From JAQGMV01 sp050260255 (lineage in GTDB: Bacteria; Pseudomonadota; Gammaproteobacteria; Burkholderiales; SG8-41), in contig JBLNBW010000070.1 in assembly GCA_050260255.1 (NCBI GenBank), positions 1-27,650 on the forward strand: a stretch of 27,650 bases of DNA. Reading direction: 5' to 3'. Under the pieces are notes generated by a model. It searched no databases and was not told where the DNA came from. It was given only the letters and a program-made list of their open reading frames with translations. The position numbers were made by a program, and so were the translations under genes. Each line of letters opens with the position of its first letter. Within the stretch, counting starts at the first letter, position 1. This document shows, piece by piece, positions 22,795-27,650 of this stretch.

Positions 22795-25700
22795 ATGATC
22801 AAGCGCATCGTTTCGTTCGCACTGTACCAGCCGCTGTTCATCATACTCGGCGTCATACTGTTCATCGGCGGCGGCGTCATCGCGTTCAAGAATCTGCCGG
22901 TGGAAGCGCTGCCGGACGTCACGGACACGCAGGTCACCGTCATCACGCTCTTCCCCGGCCGCGCCGCCGAAGAAGTGGAGAAGCAGGTCACCTTCCCCAT
23001 CGAAGTGTCGCTTGCCGGCCTGCCGAACATGATCCGCATGTTCTCGCATACGCAGTTCGGCCTGTCCTTCATCATTCTCACCTTCGACGACAAGGCGAAC
23101 GCGTACTTCGCACGGCAGCAGGTGCTCGAGCGGCTGAGGGAGGCCAATCTGCCGCCCGGCGCGCAGCCGCAGCTCGCACCGCTCTCTACCGCGGTCGGGG
23201 AAATCTACCGTTACCGCGTAAAAGGCGCGGACTACAACGAGCGCGAGCTGCGCACGATACAGGACTGGACCATCGCGCGGCAGTTGAAGCTCGTGCCGGG
23301 CGTCGCGGACGTCGTGAGCCTCGGCGGGTTCATCAAGCAGTACGAAGTCAATCCCGACCTCGCCAAGCTCAAGTATTACCGTATCAGCCTGCAACAGCTC
23401 TTCTCGGCGCTGGAGCGCGCGAGCTCGAATGCGGGCGGCGGGTACGTCGAGCAGGGCCGGCAGCAGTTCCTCATTCGCGGAATAGGTCTGCTGCGATCGT
23501 CCGACGAGCTGCTCAACGTGGTGGTGGCCGAGCGCAACGGCGTGCCGGTGCTGGTGCGCCACATCGCGCAGCTCTCCGTCGATACGGTGCCGCGGCAGGG
23601 CGTGATCGGACAGGACGACGATCCGGACATCGTCTCGGGTGTGGTACTGATGCGTCGCGGGGAAAATCCGTCGGTCGTGCTGGAAGCGGTGAAGGAGCGC
23701 GTGGAGCGTCTCAACCACGGCGGGCTGCCGAAAGGCGTGGAGATCGTCCCTTTCTACGACCGCACCTGGCTGCTCGACAAGACGTTGAAGACGGTGTTCA
23801 CGAATCTCGTCGAAGGCGCGATGCTCGTGACTTTCGTGCTGCTCTTGTTTCTCGGCAACCTGCGCGCCGCGGCCATCGTCGCGCTCATCATCCCGCTGTC
23901 CCTGCTCGGCACGTTCCTCGGCCTTACCTGGCTCGGCATACCGGCGAATCTGCTGTCGCTCGGCGCGATGGACTTCGGCATCATCGTGGACGGCGCGGTG
24001 ATCGTCGTGGAAAACGTGTTCAGGCGGCTCTCAGAGCACAAGCACGGCATGAACGCGCGCGAGCGCCTGCAGGAAATCCTCGAGGCGGCGGTAGAGGTCG
24101 GACGGCCTACGCTGTTCTCCATGCTGATCATCATCGCGGCCCACATCCCGATCTTCACGTTGCAGCGCCACGAGGGCCGCATCTTCGCGCCGATGGCGTA
24201 TTCGGTAACCTCCGCGCTGGTGTGCTCGCTGATCTTCTCGCTCACGCTCGTGCCTTTCCTGTGCCACGCGCTGCTCAAGAAAAACCTGCCTCACGAGGAC
24301 AACCGGCTCGTGCGCTGGTGCAAGGCGGGCTACCAGCCGGTGCTGGAATGGGCGCTCGCCCACCGGCGCGTGGTCGTGGGCGCGGCTGCCCTCACGTTGG
24401 TGGCGAGCATTGCCGTGGTTCCGCGGCTCGGCACGGAATTCCTGCCCGAGCTCAACGAAGGCTCGATCTGGATCAACGTCCCTCTGCATCCCAGCGTTTC
24501 CGTGACCGAAGCGCGCAACGAGATGGAGAAGATCCGCGGCGCAATTGCGAACATCCCGGAAATCAACAGCATCGTGTACAAGGCCGGCCGTCCCGAGGAC
24601 GGCACGGATCCCAAGCTCATCAGCATGGCGGAGATCCTCGTCGACCTGAAGCCCGAGTCCGAGTGGAAACGCAAAATCACCAAGCAGGGAATAGTCGGCG
24701 AGATGGAAGCGGCCCTCGACCGGCTGCCCGGCGTGCAGGCGAGCTTCTCACAGCCGATACGCGACAACATCCTGGAATCGATCTCGCAGATCGACGGACA
24801 GATCGTGGTCAAGGTGTTTGGAGAGGATCTCGACGTGCTGCGCGACACGGCAGCCCACGTGCTCTCGGCGATATCCGACGTGCGCGGCGTGGCGCGCGCC
24901 ATGATAGACCGCCAGGGCGAGCTGCCGCAGGAGCTGATCGAAATCGACCGTGCGCAGGCCGCGCGCTACGGGCTCAACATCGTCGATATCCAGGACGTGA
25001 TCGAAACCGCACTCGGCGGCCGGGAAGCGACCGTCATCTGGGAAGGCGAGAAGAAGTTCGGCGTCGTCGTACGCGTGCCGCGGCAGGAGCGGTCGGTGAC
25101 GCGGCTGCGCGACATCCTGCTCACCACACCGTCGGGGGTGTTCATCCCGCTCGCCCAGGTCGCTACCTTCAAGACGATAGGCGGCAACATGAACATCAGC
25201 CGCGAGAACGGCGGTCGCGTCATCGCGATCGGCGTGTTCATCGAGGGCCGCGACATGGGCTCGGTGGTGGCCGACATGAAGCAGCGCGTGGACAAGCAGG
25301 TGAAGCTGCCCGAAGGCTATCGCATGAGCTGGTCGGGCGAATTCGAGAACCAGGAGCGCGCGATGACGCGGCTGTCGGTCATCGTGCCGATCTCCATATT
25401 GCTGATCTTCATCCTGCTGTTCGACGCGTTCAAGTCGTTCAAGAGCGCAGCGCTGATCCTGCTCAACATCCCGTTCGCGCTGATCGGCGGCATCTTCGCC
25501 CTGTTGCTTACCGGCATCCCGCTCTCCGTGTCGGCGGCGATCGGGTTCATCGCGCTGTTCGGCCAGGCAGTGTTGAACGGCGTGGTGATGGTCTCCCACT
25601 TCAACCAGCTCAAGAACGCGGGCGCGTCTCCGGAGCACGCCGTGATGCAGGGCTCCATGACACGGCTGCGTACGGTCCTGATGACCGGCCTGCTCGCGAT

Positions 25701-25890
25701 GTTCGGCCTGCTGCCCATGGCTCTGTCGCACGACATCGGTTCGGAAACGCAGAAGCCGCTGGCGATCGTCGTGATTGGCGGCCTCATTTCCGCCACACTT
25801 CTCACGCTCATCGTTCTGCCCACGCTGTACGTGATCTTCGAGCGCCGCTACCACCGCGCCGTGCCGCCGCGGCATACGCCGTCCGCCTGA
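22795..25890 (+). CDS. czcA: CzcA-type heavy-metal efflux RND pump (first)
   Basis: 1031 residues, full length for the HME-RND family with 12 membrane spans. The N-terminus reads MIKRIVSFALYQPLFIILG, then NLPVEALPDVTDTQVTV. The fourth span carries MDFGIIVDGAVIVVEN with Asp393, Asp399 and Glu406, the acidic set typical of divalent-cation (Zn/Co/Cd/Ni-like) pumps; monovalent Cu/Ag pumps differ there. The porter domains include LPGVQASFSQPIRDNILESI and EGRDMGSVVADMKQRV. It uses the proton gradient to export metal ions from periplasm or cytoplasm through the CzcC channel. The exact metal is unresolved. A short hairpin follows the stop. Confidence 0.92.
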   Translation: MIKRIVSFALYQPLFIILGVILFIGGGVIAFKNLPVEALPDVTDTQVTVITLFPGRAAEEVEKQVTFPIEVSLAGLPNMIRMFSHTQFGLSFIILTFDDKANAYFARQQVLERLREANLPPGAQPQLAPLSTAVGEIYRYRVKGADYNERELRTIQDWTIARQLKLVPGVADVVSLGGFIKQYEVNPDLAKLKYYRISLQQLFSALERASSNAGGGYVEQGRQQFLIRGIGLLRSSDELLNVVVAERNGVPVLVRHIAQLSVDTVPRQGVIGQDDDPDIVSGVVLMRRGENPSVVLEAVKERVERLNHGGLPKGVEIVPFYDRTWLLDKTLKTVFTNLVEGAMLVTFVLLLFLGNLRAAAIVALIIPLSLLGTFLGLTWLGIPANLLSLGAMDFGIIVDGAVIVVENVFRRLSEHKHGMNARERLQEILEAAVEVGRPTLFSMLIIIAAHIPIFTLQRHEGRIFAPMAYSVTSALVCSLIFSLTLVPFLCHALLKKNLPHEDNRLVRWCKAGYQPVLEWALAHRRVVVGAAALTLVASIAVVPRLGTEFLPELNEGSIWINVPLHPSVSVTEARNEMEKIRGAIANIPEINSIVYKAGRPEDGTDPKLISMAEILVDLKPESEWKRKITKQGIVGEMEAALDRLPGVQASFSQPIRDNILESISQIDGQIVVKVFGEDLDVLRDTAAHVLSAISDVRGVARAMIDRQGELPQELIEIDRAQAARYGLNIVDIQDVIETALGGREATVIWEGEKKFGVVVRVPRQERSVTRLRDILLTTPSGVFIPLAQVATFKTIGGNMNISRENGGRVIAIGVFIEGRDMGSVVADMKQRVDKQVKLPEGYRMSWSGEFENQERAMTRLSVIVPISILLIFILLFDAFKSFKSAALILLNIPFALIGGIFALLLTGIPLSVSAAIGFIALFGQAVLNGVVMVSHFNQLKNAGASPEHAVMQGSMTRLRTVLMTGLLAMFGLLPMALSHDIGSETQKPLAIVVIGGLISATLLTLIVLPTLYVIFERRYHRAVPPRHTPSA

Positions 25891-25896
25891 GATAGG

Positions 25897-25914
25897 CGGG
25901 CGGTCGCACGCCCG
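25897..25914. repeat. Small hairpin directly after the first pump gene
   Basis: CGGGCG (25897-25902) pairs with CGCCCG (25909-25914) around a six-base loop, starting six bases after the czcA stop. No T-run follows, so it is unlikely to terminate fully. It may reduce read-through into the second adaptor gene or protect the 3' end of the first mRNA. Confidence 0.35.
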
Positions 25915-26006
25915 GCCGATATGCCATTCGGAAAGCTTGGCGAAAGCGCACGCAGCTAGACTGCTCCATCGCCTTACGCTGCGGCGCTGCGCCAGCAGTG
26001 CGTACG

Positions 26007-27173
26007 ATGGTCTCATTCGACAAAGCCCCCAAAAGAAAGCATGCCCTGGCTGCCGCGGCTGCCATAGCTGTGGCGGCAGGGTACGCCCTCTACGGCTACA
26101 GCCCCCAGGACCCAGCCGCGCCGCCCCAGCCGGCACCCGTCTCGACGGCTAAGCCGCAGGAGCTCAACTTTCCCGAAGGCGCCTCGCAATTGAGCTTCAT
26201 CAAAACCGAAACGGTCACGTCGCATCCGGAACCGTTGCTCGACCCGCTCAACGCACGCATCGCCTACGACGAGAACCACACGCAGCGCGTCGCGACGCCG
26301 ATCGCGGGCCGCGTAGTGCGTATCCTCGCGCAACCGGGCGACCGGGTGACGGCGGGACAGCCGCTGCTCGAAGTCGATGCGCCCGAATTCGCACAAGCGG
26401 AATCCGACGCCAGCAAGTCGCTGGCCGAGTTGAATCAGAAGCGCGCCGCATACCGCCGCGCGAAAGAGCTGGTCGAAGGTGAGGTGGCCGCACGCAAGGA
26501 ACTGGAAATCGCCGATGCGGACCTGAAGCAGGCGCAAGCCGAGCACAACCGCGCGGCCGCGCGACTCGCGAATCTCACACAGGGCGTTGCACACGCGGGC
26601 AGCCGCTACACGATACGCTCCCGCATCACGGGCGTGGTCGCGGAGCGCAAAGTGAATCCGGGCGCCGAAGTGCGCCCCGATCTCGCCGACCCGCTATTCG
26701 TCGTCACCGATCCTACGCATCTCTGGGTCATCGTCGACCTGCCCGAACGACTGCTCGGCGCGGTCCATACGGGCCAGAAAGCGAGCGTCGAGGTCGATGC
26801 GTATCCCAAGCAGGCGTTTCCTGCGACGGTGGCGAACATCGGTGAAGTCGTCGATCCCGCCACGCGCCGCATTCCCGTGCGTTGCATTGCCGACAATCCT
26901 CAGCGCCTGTTGAAACCCGAAATGTACGCGCGGGTGATACCGCTTGCGGACAGCGAACGGCACTTGCCGCGCGTGCCGAACTCCGCGCTCATCACAGAAG
27001 GCCTCTACAGCTTCGTGTTCGTGGAAGCGTCACCGGGCATGTTCCGCAAGCGCCGCGTGACGCCGGGGCTGCAGGGCCGCAACGAAAGCTACATCAAGGA
27101 CGGCCTCAAGGAAGGCGAAAAAGTCGTGACCGGCGGAGCGCTGCTGCTCAATGCCGAGCTCGCCGGCGGCTAG
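26007..27173 (+). CDS. CzcB-like RND periplasmic adaptor (second)
   Basis: 388 residues. An N-terminal anchor helix (ALAAAAAIAVAAGYALYGY, about 15-33) lacks a lipobox Cys, unlike the first adaptor. It is followed by a Pro-rich spacer, a lipoyl half (TPIAGRVVRILAQPGDRVTA), a helical hairpin (about 130-188), a second lipoyl half (RSRITGVVAERKVNPGAEV), a barrel (LFVVTDPTHLWVIVDLPERL) and an end domain (IKDGLKEGEKVVTGGALLLN). ATG 26007 is used; a GTG at 25998 is in frame but neither has a good ribosome-binding site. The 116-base gap from czcA leaves room for a separate promoter. It pairs with the next pump gene 14 bases downstream. No second outer-membrane gene lies between. Confidence 0.88.
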   Translation: MVSFDKAPKRKHALAAAAAIAVAAGYALYGYSPQDPAAPPQPAPVSTAKPQELNFPEGASQLSFIKTETVTSHPEPLLDPLNARIAYDENHTQRVATPIAGRVVRILAQPGDRVTAGQPLLEVDAPEFAQAESDASKSLAELNQKRAAYRRAKELVEGEVAARKELEIADADLKQAQAEHNRAAARLANLTQGVAHAGSRYTIRSRITGVVAERKVNPGAEVRPDLADPLFVVTDPTHLWVIVDLPERLLGAVHTGQKASVEVDAYPKQAFPATVANIGEVVDPATRRIPVRCIADNPQRLLKPEMYARVIPLADSERHLPRVPNSALITEGLYSFVFVEASPGMFRKRRVTPGLQGRNESYIKDGLKEGEKVVTGGALLLNAELAGG

Positions 27174-27187
27174 AACGCTACCACCCC

Positions 27188-27650
27188 ATGCTCGACCGCC
27201 TCATCAGCTTCGCCCTTCAGCAAAGGGCGTTCGTCATCGCGCTCGCGATCGCGCTCAGCTTCGCGGGCTGGTTCGCCTGGAAGAATCTGCCGGTCGAAGC
27301 GTTTCCGGACGTGCAGGACGTCCAGGTGCAAATCGTGACCCAGGCGCCGGGTCAGGCGCCCGAGGAAGTCGAGCGCAGCGTCACGCTGCCAATTGAGCGC
27401 GAGATGACGAGTACGCCTCGCCTGACGCAGCTGCGTTCCGTGTCGATCACCGGGCTTTCGGTCGTCACGCTCACCTTCTCCGACGGCACCGACGACTACT
27501 TCGCGCGCCAGCAGGTCCTCGAGCGTCTGCTCAACGTGAGCCTGCCGCAGGGGCTGCAGGCGACCATCGCCCCGCTCACCAACGCCGTGGGCGAGATCTA
27601 CCGTTACGTGATCGAGGCGCCCCCCGACATGCCGCTCACCGAGGTGCGAG
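27188..27650 (+). CDS. CzcA-type RND pump (second), cut by the window edge
   Basis: Only the first 154 residues are inside the window. The start MLDRLISFALQQRAFVIALA and the following NLPVEAFPDVQDVQVQIVTQ match the N-terminus of HME-RND pumps, as do SVTLPIEREM, DYFARQQVLERL and NAVGEIYRYVIE. It is clearly different in sequence from the first pump, so the pairs are old paralogues. The fourth-span motif that decides the ion class is beyond the edge. It lies 14 bases after the second adaptor and belongs to its operon. Confidence 0.88.
   Translation, partial: MLDRLISFALQQRAFVIALAIALSFAGWFAWKNLPVEAFPDVQDVQVQIVTQAPGQAPEEVERSVTLPIEREMTSTPRLTQLRSVSITGLSVVTLTFSDGTDDYFARQQVLERLLNVSLPQGLQATIAPLTNAVGEIYRYVIEAPPDMPLTEVR

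Noticed and set aside
22294..23718. Long open frame on the minus strand opposite the CzcB/CzcA genes
   Set aside because: It is the mirror of a strongly conserved pump gene in high-GC DNA; its product is His/Arg/Asp-rich without any domain, and it lacks a ribosome-binding site. The same holds for long opposite frames at 766-2010, 4763-5845, 5716-6768 and 24748-26136.
1..27650. CRISPR arrays, tRNA/rRNA genes, insertion sequences and transposases
   Set aside because: No regularly spaced direct repeats, no tRNA-like or rRNA sequence and no transposase motif was recognised on either strand. Eye inspection could miss a very degraded element.

Overview
The window is high-GC DNA from what looks like a betaproteobacterium of the Burkholderiales type. 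The grounds are four periplasmic tripartite-tricarboxylate (Bug/TctC-type) solute-binding proteins within 12.4 kb, a PEP-CTERM protein, a YihY/BrkB membrane protein, a MmgE/PrpD-family enzyme and a heavy-metal RND (Czc-type) efflux locus. This assignment is inference from gene content; no rRNA or tRNA gene was seen.

Layout. 1-2216 (+): the 3' part of a hybrid sensor histidine kinase (open at the left edge), then a 59-residue single-span membrane protein. 2401-2664 (-): a small basic conserved-looking protein. 2801-7893 (+): a compact four-gene operon, Bug1 / LDH2-family oxidoreductase / Bug2 / ADP-forming acyl-CoA synthetase, the last three joined by 4-bp ATGA overlaps. The final stop codon is the first unit of a heptamer repeat tract. 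7986-8624 (-): a Ser/Gly-rich secreted protein with its own terminator. 8625-9514: mostly empty, with a frameshifted remnant of a D-aminoacylase-type amidohydrolase on the minus strand. 9515-11940 (-): a PrpD-type dehydratase followed by Bug3. 12029-12955 (-): a membrane-anchored Mrr-like nuclease-fold protein with a C-terminal zinc ribbon and an altered active-site motif. 13574-15153 (-): a SmpA/BamE-like lipoprotein and Bug4. 15299-17955 (+): a cysteine-repeat secreted protein, a YihY protein with an extra C-terminal helix, and a PEP-CTERM protein followed by a strong terminator. 18069-20021 (-): an alpha/beta hydrolase broken by a frameshift, a doubtful 57-codon linking ORF, and an SrkA/YihE kinase. 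20315-27650 (+): a CzcCBA-like efflux operon followed by a second adaptor and a second pump, the pump cut by the right edge.

How the parts work together. The 2.8-7.9 kb operon reads as capture of an organic acid in the periplasm, oxidation of a 2-hydroxy acid or related compound, and ATP-dependent activation to a CoA thioester; the substrate cannot be read from sequence. The PrpD-type enzyme with Bug3 is a second transport/enzyme pair. No TctA/TctB membrane subunits are present. The right end encodes trans-envelope export of divalent metal ions, with one outer-membrane channel visible for two adaptor/pump pairs. The most unusual items are the altered Mrr-like protein, the non-canonical LDH2 enzyme, the Cys-repeat protein, the tandem-hairpin leader of the efflux operon and the two decayed genes. 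I found no clear evidence of an entirely new multi-gene system.
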